In this document: positions 1-7,889 of the stretch, one piece after another
Layout of the letters: every line of letters begins with the position of its first letter
How positions within the stretch are numbered: the first letter of the stretch is position 1
NCBI GenBank assembly: GCA_910578035.1
Contig: CAJTOB010000005.1
Location: 11,502-75,501, forward strand
Source: an uncultured Muribaculaceae bacterium
Lineage (GTDB): Bacteria; Bacteroidota; Bacteroidia; Bacteroidales; Muribaculaceae
Length of the DNA stretch: 64,000 nucleotides
Direction of reading: 5' to 3'
Position numbers and translations under genes: made by a program
Notes under the pieces: model-generated
Seen by the model: the letters and a program-made list of their open reading frames with translations, nothing else
Database searches by the model: none
What the model was told of the DNA's origin: nothing

Positions 1-180
1 TTCGGTTCCGTCTGCAAAGCTGTGTGTCACATACGGCTCTATATCAGACTCATTCCAATCCCAGCGATGCGCCCCTCCCTGATAGATAAGAGCGAGGTCG
101 CGCACATCGCATGTGGCGAAATCCTGGGCCGAAGCAAAGGCACAAACAAAAAGAGCAAGCAATAGAAACAGTTTTTTCAT
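1..180 (-). CDS. Secreted protein, 5' part only
   Basis: The minus strand is open from an ATG at 180 to the window edge (60 codons), so only the N-terminus is visible. It begins MKKLFLLLALFVCAFASAQ, a clear Sec signal peptide with an AQ-type cleavage site, followed by DFATCDVRDLALIYQGG and a Trp-rich HRWDWNES stretch. The product is therefore exported, to the periplasm or beyond. I do not recognise the family from 60 residues. A promoter-like CAAAGATA (minus-strand -7 box) lies at 208-215, about 22 nt upstream of the start, back to back with the promoter of the next gene. Confidence 0.7.
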   Translation of the reverse strand, partial: MKKLFLLLALFVCAFASAQDFATCDVRDLALIYQGGAHRWDWNESDIEPYVTHSFADGTE

Positions 181-207
181 GAACATATATATATTATAAT
201 TATCCGG

Positions 208-215
208 CAAAGATA
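208..215 (-). promoter_or_regulatory. Putative -7 box of the partial gene at 1-180
   Basis: Read on the minus strand the site is TATCTTTG, a perfect match to the Bacteroidales -7 consensus TAnnTTTG. The -33 box would be CTTG, 21 nt upstream, a weak match to TTTG. The start would lie near 202. Confidence 0.45.
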
Positions 216-267
216 GGAAACGAAGAACTTTAACGCAAGGGATAACTATGAATTCAATGAAAATCGC

Positions 268-275
268 TACTTTTG
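268..275 (+). promoter_or_regulatory. Putative -7 box upstream of the beta-lyase gene
   Basis: TACTTTTG fits TAnnTTTG and would start transcription near 281, about 17 nt before the ATG at 298. No convincing TTTG lies 19-21 nt upstream, so the -33 half is weak. Confidence 0.4.
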
Positions 276-297
276 TGCAAAATACCATAGATTTACC

Positions 298-1485
298 ATG
301 ACACAGTATAATTTCGACGCCATCATCGATCGTCACGGCACTGCAGCAGTCAAAATAGACCGTCTCGATGCAGTTTTCGGACGCCACGACCTTACTCCTC
401 TGTGGATTGCCGACCTCGATTTTGCGGTATGCCCTGAAATCACGGCTGCGCTCAGCCGACGTCTCTCACACCCCGTCCTGGGCTATTTCGAAGCCTCCGA
501 CGGATACTGGCAAGCCATCATCGACTGGAACAAACGCCGCCACAACTTCGGCATCGAGCGCCGCGAACTCGCTTTCGTTCCCGGAGTTGTCAAAGGCATA
601 GCACTGGCCGTCAATTACTTCACACGCGAGGGCGACGGAGTTGTCATTCAGCCACCCGTCTACACTCCCTTCCGTACTGTTGTCGAAGGCAACAGCCGCA
701 AGATAATCGAAAATCCGCTCCTTTTCGATGGCGAGACATACCGCATGGACCTCGAAGGGCTGCGCAGAATCGTCGCTGAGCATAAACCAAAGATGATGAT
801 TCTATGCAATCCTCACAACCCCATTGGCATACAATGGGATATCGACACTCTGGCCGAAGTCGGCGCAATAGCCCGCGAGGCCGGCATGGTGGTGGTGAGC
901 GATGAAATACACGGCGACCTCATGCTCGAAGGCCGCAAGCACATACCTTTCCTGGCCGCTGGCCCCGACGCCGAGGCTGTCGGCATTATGCTCGGCGCTC
1001 CCTCTAAAACTTTCAATATTCCCGGCCTTGTGAGCTCATGGATGGTAATCAAAAATCAGGCACTGCGCGAGCCTTACTACAAATGGCTTGAAGTAAACGA
1101 ATTCAGCGCTCCTGTTATGATTTCGGCCATCGGTGCCGAAGCTGCCTACCGCAACGGCGAGGCTTGGCTCGACCAGATGCTCGCCTACGTGCAGGACAAC
1201 ATAGACTTTGTAACAGACTTTGCCGCGCGCCGCATACCCGGCCTCAAAGTGATTCGCCCCCAGGCCTCTTTCCTGCTGTGGCTCGACTTCAGCGGCCTCC
1301 ATCTGTGCCACCGCGAAGTAATGAATCTGCTGCTCGACAAGGCCCATCTGGCCCTCAACGACGGCATAATGTTCGGTTCGCAGGGCGAGAACTTCGCACG
1401 CCTCAACGTCGGAACCCCGCGCTCTGTCCTTGTCCAGGCCCTCGAAAGCCTCGAAATGGCAGTGTGCTCGACTGTCAAATCATAA
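298..1485 (+). CDS. MalY/PatB-family PLP-dependent cystathionine beta-lyase
   Basis: This is a 395-residue fold-type I PLP enzyme of the MalY/PatB branch of class I/II aminotransferases, cytosolic and normally close to this length. Visible landmarks are the cofactor-stacking and substrate loops (VPGVVKGIALAV), CNPHNPIG, the Asp and His of SDEIHGDL that contact the PLP ring, and the Schiff-base lysine in GAPSKTFNIPG (K237). Family members cleave the C-S bond of cystathionine or cysteine to give pyruvate, ammonia and a thiol, and some moonlight as regulators. It is followed after 78 bp by aroA on the same strand. The exact substrate (cystathionine, cysteine or a Cys conjugate) cannot be read from the sequence. 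Confidence 0.88.
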   Translation: MTQYNFDAIIDRHGTAAVKIDRLDAVFGRHDLTPLWIADLDFAVCPEITAALSRRLSHPVLGYFEASDGYWQAIIDWNKRRHNFGIERRELAFVPGVVKGIALAVNYFTREGDGVVIQPPVYTPFRTVVEGNSRKIIENPLLFDGETYRMDLEGLRRIVAEHKPKMMILCNPHNPIGIQWDIDTLAEVGAIAREAGMVVVSDEIHGDLMLEGRKHIPFLAAGPDAEAVGIMLGAPSKTFNIPGLVSSWMVIKNQALREPYYKWLEVNEFSAPVMISAIGAEAAYRNGEAWLDQMLAYVQDNIDFVTDFAARRIPGLKVIRPQASFLLWLDFSGLHLCHREVMNLLLDKAHLALNDGIMFGSQGENFARLNVGTPRSVLVQALESLEMAVCSTVKS

Positions 1486-1497
1486 ACGATTTGACTA

Positions 1498-1559
1498 AAT
1501 TATGAATTGTAAATCGACCGTCCAATTCATAATTCATAATCCATAATTCATAATTTAAC
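1498..1559 (+). repeat. AT-rich hairpin plus four ATTCATA heptamers
   Basis: A 12-bp perfect inverted repeat (1498-1509 with 1523-1534, 13-nt loop) runs into tandem heptamers ATTCATA-ATTCATA-ATCCATA-ATTCATA up to the aroA start. There is no downstream T-run, so it does not look like a terminator. Similar AATTCATAATT words occur near 27236 and 56824. Confidence 0.75.
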
Positions 1560-1563
1560 AAAA

Positions 1564-2820
1564 ATGGATTTTAGAATTCTCCCGCCCGATGGCATTCTTG
1601 AGGCCTCCGCCTCTCTGCCGCTGAGCAAAAGCATAAATGCTCGCGCCATCGTCATGGCCCATATCGCCGGAAGCTCGGAAGAACCCGTGGCCTGCGACGA
1701 CACCCGGACGCTGGCCTCCATTCTCGGCGCCGCAAAGCTCGAAGGCACCGTCGATGTCGGCCCAGCCGGAACCGCCATGCGGTTTCTAACAGCCCTGGCT
1801 GCAGCAAGCCCCGGCTGCGTGTGCACCATTACCGGTTCCGACCGCATGTGCCGACGCCCGATAGCACCGCTCGTCGACGCCTTGCGTGGCCTTGGCGCCG
1901 ACATAAAATATGAAGGCACCGAGGGCTACCCTCCCCTGCATATCGAAGGCCGCAGACTTTCCGGCGGCACCATAGACATAGACGCTTCTGTAAGCTCGCA
2001 GTTTATATCAGCGCTCATGATGGTGACCCCACTCATGGAGGCTCCGCTCGAAATAGAACTGAAAGGCAACACCGGCTCTCTGCCCTATATAAAAATGACG
2101 GCCGAAATGATGCGGCGCCGCGGCGTTAACGTCGATGTCGAGCCTCTCAGAATACATGTTGACAATACCCCATATCGGGCCCCTCACGCCGATGACGCCG
2201 AGCCCGACTGGAGTGCAGCCGCATTCTGGTATGAAATAGCGGCGCTAAGCGCAGGCTGGGTCACCCTCACCGGAATGCGGGAAAATTCCATTCAGGGCGA
2301 CAGCGCACAGGCCGCACTCTTCGAAAAACTCGGCGTTACGACAGAGTTTACCGACGACGGCGCCGAACTGTCGGCAACACCCGAACTTTTCAACAGCCTC
2401 GACGCAGACATGTCGGGCATGCCCGACGCCGTTCCGGCTCTGGCCGTCACTGCATGTATGGTCGGCGTACCATTCCGCTTCAGCGGCGTCGGCGCTCTCC
2501 ACCACAAGGAGTGCGACCGCCTCGAAGCTCTCGTAAACGAACTCGCCAAACTTGGTTTTCCGCTCGAAATCGAAGCCTATGGCACCGTCCTCTCATGGGA
2601 TGGCCGGCGCCTCCCTGTCCGCGAGTTGCCGGTATTCGACACCTATAAAGACCACCGCATGGCAATGGCGCTCGCCCCGACAGCCATATTCGTTCCCGGC
2701 ATCGTGGTACGCGACGCCGATGTAGTCGGAAAATCCTATCCCGATTTCTGGAAGCACCTCCAAGAGGCCGGATTCACTCTTCTCGACCCCTCCGAACCAA
2801 TTCCCGAACCGTCCGAATAA
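1564..2820 (+). CDS. aroA: 3-phosphoshikimate 1-carboxyvinyltransferase (EPSP synthase)
   Basis: The enzyme transfers the enolpyruvyl group of PEP to shikimate-3-phosphate, the sixth step of the shikimate pathway, in the cytosol. At 418 residues it is a normal length. Landmarks in order: LPLSKSINAR with K22 (the usual family motif is DKSxxxR), GPAGTAMRFLTAL for PEP binding, DRMCRRPI, SSQFISALMM, the catalytic Asp region GMPDAVPALAV, HKECDRLEAL (family KESDR), and YKDHRMAMAL near the C-terminus. The N-terminal motif lacks the usual GD before KS, as is common in Bacteroidetes AroA. The stop codon overlaps the next start (TAATG), indicating translational coupling. Confidence 0.95.
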   Translation: MDFRILPPDGILEASASLPLSKSINARAIVMAHIAGSSEEPVACDDTRTLASILGAAKLEGTVDVGPAGTAMRFLTALAAASPGCVCTITGSDRMCRRPIAPLVDALRGLGADIKYEGTEGYPPLHIEGRRLSGGTIDIDASVSSQFISALMMVTPLMEAPLEIELKGNTGSLPYIKMTAEMMRRRGVNVDVEPLRIHVDNTPYRAPHADDAEPDWSAAAFWYEIAALSAGWVTLTGMRENSIQGDSAQAALFEKLGVTTEFTDDGAELSATPELFNSLDADMSGMPDAVPALAVTACMVGVPFRFSGVGALHHKECDRLEALVNELAKLGFPLEIEAYGTVLSWDGRRLPVRELPVFDTYKDHRMAMALAPTAIFVPGIVVRDADVVGKSYPDFWKHLQEAGFTLLDPSEPIPEPSE

Positions 2821-3260
2821 TGCTATCGCTATATCTTCTTGCCGCAATAATAGGCGTCGGAGCGATTCTCTATCTTGAGCACCGCAGCTACCTCCGCAAA
2901 AAGGCTGAAAAAGAGCCCGAGGAAACAGCGGAACAATCCGCACAGCCCGAAGAGAACGAAGAGGAATGCTGCGGCATGCACATTACGTGCGAACGCGACT
3001 CGCTCCTTGCCGCTGTGTCGGAAAAAATAGAATACTACGACGACGAAGAGCTCGACCGCCATGCCGGGCGCTCGCCCGAAAGCTATTCGGAGGCCGAAAC
3101 AGAGGAATTCCGCGACATACTGCTCACCATGCAGCCGGCCGATATAGCCGGCTGGGCGCGTAGCCTGCAACTGAGAAATATCGCACTCCCGCAGGAAGTG
3201 CGCGACGAACTTATCATGATAGTCGCCGAGGCTCGCTCGGCCACAACCCGCAATGCTTGA
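2820..3260 (+). CDS. Small membrane-anchored protein of unknown function
   Basis: The product has 146 residues. One N-terminal hydrophobic segment (about residues 2-18) is followed by a very acidic/basic linker (KKAEKEPEETAEQ...), then CCGMHITCERD, then an acidic helical region (YYDDEELDRHAGRSPESYSEAETEEF) and a C-terminal helix ending in EVRDELIMIVAEARS. It has the look of a single-pass protein with a cytosolic domain. It overlaps aroA by one base and the following permease by 8 bp, so it is very probably translated with both. The Cys cluster (CC plus C six residues later) could bind a metal, which would fit the neighbouring metal permease, but that is inference. I do not recognise a named family. 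Confidence 0.8.
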   Translation: MLSLYLLAAIIGVGAILYLEHRSYLRKKAEKEPEETAEQSAQPEENEEECCGMHITCERDSLLAAVSEKIEYYDDEELDRHAGRSPESYSEAETEEFRDILLTMQPADIAGWARSLQLRNIALPQEVRDELIMIVAEARSATTRNA

Positions 3261-4053
3261 ATATTTCGACTATTCCTTCTTCCGCCAGGCACTGGCCGGA
3301 GTGGCGCTAATAAGTATCTGCGCCGCAATAATAGGCACCTACATAATATCGCGCCGCATGGTGGCAATATCGGGCGGAATCACGCACTCATGCTTCGGTG
3401 GCCTCGGGCTCGGCTACTTTCTAGGCATAAGCCCCGTTCTTATGGCGGCCGTATTTGCTGTCGGGTCTGCCCTCGGCGTCGACTGGCTTTCGCGCCGCTT
3501 CCGTGTGCGCGAAGACTCGGCAATAGCCGTTGTGTGGGCTCTGGGCATGGCTCTGGGTGTACTGTTCGTATTCCTCACACCAGGCTATGTGCCCGAACTC
3601 AACTCGTTCCTGTTCGGGAACATACTCACAGTATCAGTTACCGACCTCTGGTCCTTTGCCGGTTTCGCCGTCATACTGGGCATTTTCTTCTTGTGGCAAT
3701 ACCGCAACATCGTCGCAACGGCATTCGACCGCGATTTCGCCGCCGTAATAGGCCTCCCCGTGCGCATGATTACTATTGTCATGACCGTCCTTACCGCAGT
3801 TTGTATCGTCCTGACAATCCGGCTGGTCGGCATAATGCTGCTGATGTCTATGCTGTCGCTCCCGATTATAACCGCCGAAATTTTTTTCCGCAGATTCGCC
3901 ACCGTAATGTGCGCCTCGGCTGTGATATCGCTCATATCATCGGTTGCCGGACTGTTTCTTTCAACCGTCATAGACGTCCCGTGCTCGGCCCTTATAGTGC
4001 TCTCTATGGTAGGAGTCTTCATCGGGGCCCGCGTAATATCCTTATTCAGATAA
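3253..4053 (+). CDS. Metal (zinc/manganese/iron) ABC transporter permease, ABC-3 family
   Basis: The 266-residue inner-membrane protein has about eight hydrophobic segments and the hallmarks of the ZnuB/TroC family: an N-terminal RQALAGVALI, the loop SRRMVAISGGITHSCFGGLGLGYF matching the conserved 'GxxxSHxxxxGxxxG' region, and the EAA-like segment around VIGLPVRMI. It would import a divalent cation together with an ATPase and a binding protein. Neither partner gene is in the window, so the permease is separated from its complex here. It overlaps the preceding gene by 8 bp and ends before a bidirectional terminator. Confidence 0.87.
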   Translation: MLEYFDYSFFRQALAGVALISICAAIIGTYIISRRMVAISGGITHSCFGGLGLGYFLGISPVLMAAVFAVGSALGVDWLSRRFRVREDSAIAVVWALGMALGVLFVFLTPGYVPELNSFLFGNILTVSVTDLWSFAGFAVILGIFFLWQYRNIVATAFDRDFAAVIGLPVRMITIVMTVLTAVCIVLTIRLVGIMLLMSMLSLPIITAEIFFRRFATVMCASAVISLISSVAGLFLSTVIDVPCSALIVLSMVGVFIGARVISLFR

Positions 4054-4065
4054 CCAACGCAAGCA

Positions 4066-4123
4066 AAAAATGCGCGTTTGTGCATGTCTACCTATTGGTA
4101 GGACGCACAAACGCGCTGTTTTA
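4066..4123. terminator. Bidirectional terminator between the ABC permease and fabD
   Basis: A 12-bp perfect stem GCGCGTTTGTGC (4072-4083) pairs with 4105-4116. The loop holds a nested CTACC/GGTAG hairpin. A-runs precede it (AAAAAA, 4065-4070) and TGTTTTA follows, so it can terminate the two convergent genes from both sides. Confidence 0.85.
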
Positions 4124-4141
4124 TAGCGGTCGCTAAGCGAA

Positions 4142-5020
4142 TTATTGCATTCCGCTTACGGCTACCGAAGAATCGATTTTGGCAACGAGGCCCTGAAGAA
4201 CCTTGCCCGGGCCGAGCTCTACGAACTCGGTGGCACCGTCGGCAATCATGTTGCGCACGGTCTGTGTCCAGCGGACAGGGGCTGTGAGCTGAGCAACGAG
4301 ATTAGCCTTGATTTCGGCAGGGTCTGTGTGGGGGAGAGCGTCTACGTTCTGATAAACGGGGCATACAGGCACGTGGAACTCGGTTGCCTCGATAGCGGCG
4401 GCAAGTTCGGCGCGGGCGGGCTCCATGCAGGGCGAGTGGAACGCACCGCCTACCTTGAGCTTGAGCGCACGCTTGGCACCGGCGGCCTTGAGGGCCTCGC
4501 AGGCAGCGTCGATAGCGGCAACCTCGCCCGAGATTACGAGCTGGCCAGGGCAGTTATAGTTGGCGCAGACAACAACGCCGTCGATACCGGCGCATATCTC
4601 TTCTACCTTCTCATCGGGAAGAGCGAGCACTGCTGCCATGGTCGATTCGGTAAGCTCACAGGCTTTCTGCATAGCCTGAGCACGGGCGCTTACAAGACGC
4701 AGACCGTCTTCAAAGCTGAGGGCTCCGGCGGCTACAAGAGCTGAAAATTCGCCAAGCGAGTGGCCTGCAACCATGTCGGGACGGAACTCATCGCCAAGGC
4801 TCTTGGCAAGAAGGACGCTGTGGATAAAGATTGCGGGCTGTGTAACGGCGGTCTGACGAAGGTCTTCGTCGGTGCCGGCGAACATAAGGTCGGTTATATT
4901 GAACCCAAGTATTTCGTTGGCTTTCTCAAAGAGTGCGCGGGCTTCGGCGTTATTGTCGTAGAGCTCCTTGCCCATACCGACAAACTGCGCACCCTGGCCC
5001 GGGAATACATATGCTTTCAT
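4142..5020 (-). CDS. fabD: Malonyl-CoA:ACP transacylase
   Basis: This 292-residue enzyme moves malonyl from CoA to acyl carrier protein for type II fatty acid synthesis. The sequence opens MKAYVFPGQGAQFVGMG (FabD GQG motif), has the nucleophile elbow GHSLGEFSAL with catalytic Ser88 next to His87, the substrate-carboxylate Arg region RLVSARAQAMQ, the second catalytic His in GGAFHSPCM, and the C-terminal ELGPGKVLQGL. It stands alone, transcribed toward the ABC permease and diverging from tatA. A -7 box lies at 5056-5063. Confidence 0.95.
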   Translation of the reverse strand: MKAYVFPGQGAQFVGMGKELYDNNAEARALFEKANEILGFNITDLMFAGTDEDLRQTAVTQPAIFIHSVLLAKSLGDEFRPDMVAGHSLGEFSALVAAGALSFEDGLRLVSARAQAMQKACELTESTMAAVLALPDEKVEEICAGIDGVVVCANYNCPGQLVISGEVAAIDAACEALKAAGAKRALKLKVGGAFHSPCMEPARAELAAAIEATEFHVPVCPVYQNVDALPHTDPAEIKANLVAQLTAPVRWTQTVRNMIADGATEFVELGPGKVLQGLVAKIDSSVAVSGMQ

Positions 5021-5055
5021 TTCTGAGTGGTTTATAAATTACCTTAAAAACAGCA

Positions 5056-5063
5056 CAAAGTTA
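5056..5063 (-). promoter_or_regulatory. Putative -7 box of fabD
   Basis: The minus strand reads TAACTTTG, a perfect TAnnTTTG, with a start expected near 5050 and a leader of about 30 nt. No clear TTTG is seen at the -33 position. Only 95 bp separate fabD from tatA, so the divergent promoters must nearly overlap; the tatA side has a near match, TAACTTTA, at 5085-5092. Confidence 0.45.
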
Positions 5064-5115
5064 GGAATTTTCGCCGAATTATCACTAACTTTACAATTCA
5101 AATACACACTATCAC

Positions 5116-5358
5116 ATGAACACTCTGCTTATTACCCCCCTTTTTCTCGGCAATCTCAGAGGCTGGGAGTGGATTATCATATTTCTGGTGATTCTTCTGC
5201 TCTTCGGCGGCAAAAAAATACCCGAACTAATGCGAGGGCTCGGAAAAGGTGTGCACTCATTCAAGAAAGGAATGCAGGAAGCCCGCAACGAGATGGAGAA
5301 GCCCCTCGAAGACGAGCCTGAAACCAAAGAAACGCCCCGCGGAAAAGACCGCGACTGA
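5116..5358 (+). CDS. tatA: Twin-arginine translocase subunit TatA/E
   Basis: The 80-residue protein has the TatA plan: a short N-terminal transmembrane helix (WEWIIIFLVILLLFGG), the hinge LFGGKKIPELMRGLGKGV with the conserved FG and the G-x-G of the amphipathic helix, then a charged tail (KPLEDEPETKETPRGKDRD). It oligomerises with TatC to move folded proteins across the inner membrane. tatC follows after 29 bp on the same strand. A TatB with a longer tail is not present, as is usual in Bacteroidetes, where one TatA-type protein may serve both roles (inference). Confidence 0.93.
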   Translation: MNTLLITPLFLGNLRGWEWIIIFLVILLLFGGKKIPELMRGLGKGVHSFKKGMQEARNEMEKPLEDEPETKETPRGKDRD

Positions 5359-5387
5359 CCTCCAGCCCGCCTGTCTGCAAAAAAACG

Positions 5388-6170
5388 ATGTCGGAAACAG
5401 AAATGACATTCTGGGATCACCTCGACGATCTCCGTCGGGTGCTCTTCCGCGTATTCATAGTTGTAGCCGTGCTCGGAGTCGGGGCATTCACTGCAATGCC
5501 ATGGATATTCCAGAACGTCATCATGGCTCCCTGCAATCCGGGATTTCCCACTTATCGCATTTTCGACTCGATTGCCGGCACGGCGACAGCCGACGGCTTC
5601 AATGTCGACGTCGTAAGCCTCGAACTTGCCTCGCAGTTCTTCGTCCACATGTCGGCTTCCTGCTGGGTGGCTTTTGTGGTCGGATTCCCGATAATAATCT
5701 ACCTCTTGTGGGGCTTCATAGCCCCCGGCCTATACGAGCATGAACGCCGCGGCGTCACCAAGGCATTCATATTCGGCAACATAATGTTCTACCTCGGCAT
5801 GGCCGTCGGATACTATCTCGTATTCCCCCTCGCCGTGCGTTTCCTTGCCGACTATCGCCTGAGCGAAGCCATACGCCCCGTGGTGTCGCTCGACTCTTAT
5901 ATGGACAACTTCTTCACTATCCTGCTGATGATGGGCGCCGTCTTCGAGCTTCCGCTCCTCGCATGGATACTTGGAAAAATAGGAATGCTCACACGCGGAT
6001 TCTTCAGCCGATACCGACGCCACGCCATCGTAGCACTCCTTATCATCGCCGCCCTCATAACCCCCACAGGCGACCCCTTCACTCTCTTCTTAGTATTTAT
6101 ACCTATCTACGCCCTGTGGGAAGCCAGCGCTCGGCTCGTTCCCGCAGCAACGACCGAAAACCATGACTAA
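5388..6170 (+). CDS. tatC: Twin-arginine translocase subunit TatC
   Basis: This 260-residue protein has six predicted membrane spans. It starts MSETEMTFWDHLDDLRRVLFRVF, the conserved 'HLxELRxR' cytosolic motif that binds twin-arginine signal peptides. It has the periplasmic Pro-rich MAPCNPGF region, the segment LWGFIAPGLYEHERR matching 'FxxPgLyxxEr', and the C-terminal ALITPTGDPFTLFLVFIP (TPxxD motif). It is the receptor core of the Tat translocon. Its stop overlaps the start of the following symporter gene by 8 bp, so the two are translationally coupled. Confidence 0.95.
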   Translation: MSETEMTFWDHLDDLRRVLFRVFIVVAVLGVGAFTAMPWIFQNVIMAPCNPGFPTYRIFDSIAGTATADGFNVDVVSLELASQFFVHMSASCWVAFVVGFPIIIYLLWGFIAPGLYEHERRGVTKAFIFGNIMFYLGMAVGYYLVFPLAVRFLADYRLSEAIRPVVSLDSYMDNFFTILLMMGAVFELPLLAWILGKIGMLTRGFFSRYRRHAIVALLIIAALITPTGDPFTLFLVFIPIYALWEASARLVPAATTENHD

Positions 6171-7347
6171 ACTTCGCCACATCGGCCTTCTCCCACGAAT
6201 TGCCGCAGCAATAGCCCTCGGCATAGGCGCCGGCTTCGTCCTCCCGGAATGGGCCGCACGATGCTTCGCCACCTTCAACTCCCTCTTCAGTTCCTTTTTA
6301 GGATTCATCATTCCGCTCCTCATAGTAGGCTTCGTGGCGCCGGCAATTGCCGAAATCGGACGGCGCGCCGGCTCAATGCTGCTCGCAACCGTTGTCATAG
6401 CCTATCTTATGACATTCGGCTCGGGAGCCCTTGCCTACCTCACCTCCGTCACCTTCTTTCCCTCCATGATAGCGCCCGACAGCTACATCGCCGCCGAAAC
6501 GGCAGCGTCGGGCAGTCCGGCACCATTCTTCACTGTCGATGTGCCCCCGCTTATGGGCGTTACCTCGGCTCTTGTGCTCGCATTCGTGCTCGGCTTCGGC
6601 TGCGCCATGCTGACCTCAGCCCAGGCACTAAAAAAAGGCCTCGACGGCTTTCGCGACATAATAAAACTCGTAATCGACAAAGCCATAATACCCCTCCTGC
6701 CGATTTATATATTCGGCATCTTCCTCGACATGACAATCGGCGGCAAAGTCGGGCCGGTGCTGCTTACCTTCGTCAAGATTATCGCCGTAATATTCTGTCT
6801 CCATGTCGGAGTCCTTGTGCTGCAATACTGCATCGCCTCGCTCTTCTCACGCAAAAACCCCTTCAAATGCCTCTGGACGATGATGCCGGCCTACTTTACC
6901 GCCCTCGGCACACAATCGTCGGCCGCAACAATTCCCGTCACGCTCGAACGCACCGTAGCAATGGGCGTAGACCGCGACATCGCCGGATTCACCGTTCCTC
7001 TTTGCGCTACCATACACATGTCGGGCTCCACGCTCAAAATCGTATCATGCGCCCTCGCCCTGATGATACTCCACGGCATGCCATACGACTTCGGCATGTT
7101 CGCCGGCTTCATAGCTATGCTCGGCATCACCATCATAGCCGCACCAGGCGTACCCGGCGGAGCCATAATGGCCTCTCTCGGACTACTCTCCTCTATCCTC
7201 GGCTTCTCCGACGCCGACAATGCCATGATGATAGCCCTCTACATAGCCATGGACAGCTTCGGCACAGCCTGCAACATCACCGGCGACGGCGCCATCGCCC
7301 AAATCGTCGCCCGCCTCTTCCGCAAGAATCCCGAGCGACAAGTATAA
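6163..7347 (+). CDS. Dicarboxylate/amino acid:cation symporter (DAACS family)
   Basis: The 394-residue inner-membrane transporter is related to SstT/GltP. Visible features are many hydrophobic helices, the hairpin motif ALGTQSSAATIPVTLE (HP1 serine-rich tip of the family), the region STLKIVSCALAL, and the C-terminal CNITGDGAIAQIVARL carrying the Asn-Thr-Asp-type cation and substrate residues of TM8. It would couple uptake of a dicarboxylate or amino acid (glutamate, aspartate or serine/threonine) to Na+ or H+. The substrate cannot be assigned. It overlaps tatC and is followed by a small lipoprotein gene. Confidence 0.88.
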   Translation: MTKLRHIGLLPRIAAAIALGIGAGFVLPEWAARCFATFNSLFSSFLGFIIPLLIVGFVAPAIAEIGRRAGSMLLATVVIAYLMTFGSGALAYLTSVTFFPSMIAPDSYIAAETAASGSPAPFFTVDVPPLMGVTSALVLAFVLGFGCAMLTSAQALKKGLDGFRDIIKLVIDKAIIPLLPIYIFGIFLDMTIGGKVGPVLLTFVKIIAVIFCLHVGVLVLQYCIASLFSRKNPFKCLWTMMPAYFTALGTQSSAATIPVTLERTVAMGVDRDIAGFTVPLCATIHMSGSTLKIVSCALALMILHGMPYDFGMFAGFIAMLGITIIAAPGVPGGAIMASLGLLSSILGFSDADNAMMIALYIAMDSFGTACNITGDGAIAQIVARLFRKNPERQV

Positions 7348-7363
7348 CATTCCACCGAAAACA

Positions 7364-7807
7364 ATGATAAAGCCAACAAAACTATTACTGAACGTGCTCT
7401 TCTGCCTTGCAGTTTCATGTAACTCTTCCAGCCCCACGCCTAAAATCGATCCACAGATAATAGCAGAGATTGAGAAAACGGTCGCTATTGCCAATTCTCA
7501 GTGTCCGGCCTATTACGGAATGGGAAACGATGCTATCCTTGAAAGTCTCACGTACGAAAACAATGTGGTAACCTACAATTATCATGTAGACAGAATTTAC
7601 AACGGAGCAGAATCAAGCAAAGACCGGGTAAAGAATTCACTATTATATATGCTAAAAGGCGAAACTGAAGTTTCTACGGACTCCAAGAATTTCATTACAA
7701 ACATCATCAAAGCAGACTGTAAACTTGTCTACAAATACAAAACCTCGTCCGGCGATTCAATACAAATCGAAATCTTAAACGAAGACCTCAAAAAGGTATT
7801 CAGATAG
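7364..7807 (+). CDS. Small lipoprotein of unknown function
   Basis: This 147-residue product has an N-terminal lipoprotein signal, MIKPTKLLLNVLFCLAVSCNSS, with the lipobox LAVSC, so it is probably a membrane-anchored periplasmic or surface lipoprotein. The mature part shows no motif I recognise; residues 40-147 look like a small alpha/beta domain (CPAYYGMGNDAILESLTYENN). The coding sequence is clearly more AT-rich than the adjacent tatC and symporter genes, which hints at a different origin. It is 16 bp after the symporter and ends before a strong hairpin. Confidence 0.75.
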   Translation: MIKPTKLLLNVLFCLAVSCNSSSPTPKIDPQIIAEIEKTVAIANSQCPAYYGMGNDAILESLTYENNVVTYNYHVDRIYNGAESSKDRVKNSLLYMLKGETEVSTDSKNFITNIIKADCKLVYKYKTSSGDSIQIEILNEDLKKVFR

Positions 7808-7821
7808 GCCATCGACATCAG

Positions 7822-7880
7822 ATAAAATAATAAGAATCGGCCTCCGACGCTACGCCGGAGGCCGATTCTTATTATTTTAT
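7822..7880. terminator. Bidirectional terminator, 25-bp perfect stem
   Basis: Positions 7822-7846 pair perfectly with 7856-7880 around a 9-nt loop. The GC core CGGCCTCCG is flanked by A-rich and T-rich arms on both sides, so it serves the lipoprotein gene (+) and ompH (-), which converge here. Confidence 0.93.
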
Positions 7881-7889
7881 ACTATCTTA

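Noticed and set aside
5085..5092. Consensus promoter for tatA (TAACTTTA)
   Set aside because: One mismatch in the last base of the -7 box and no TTTG at the right distance; mentioned under fabD only as a possibility.
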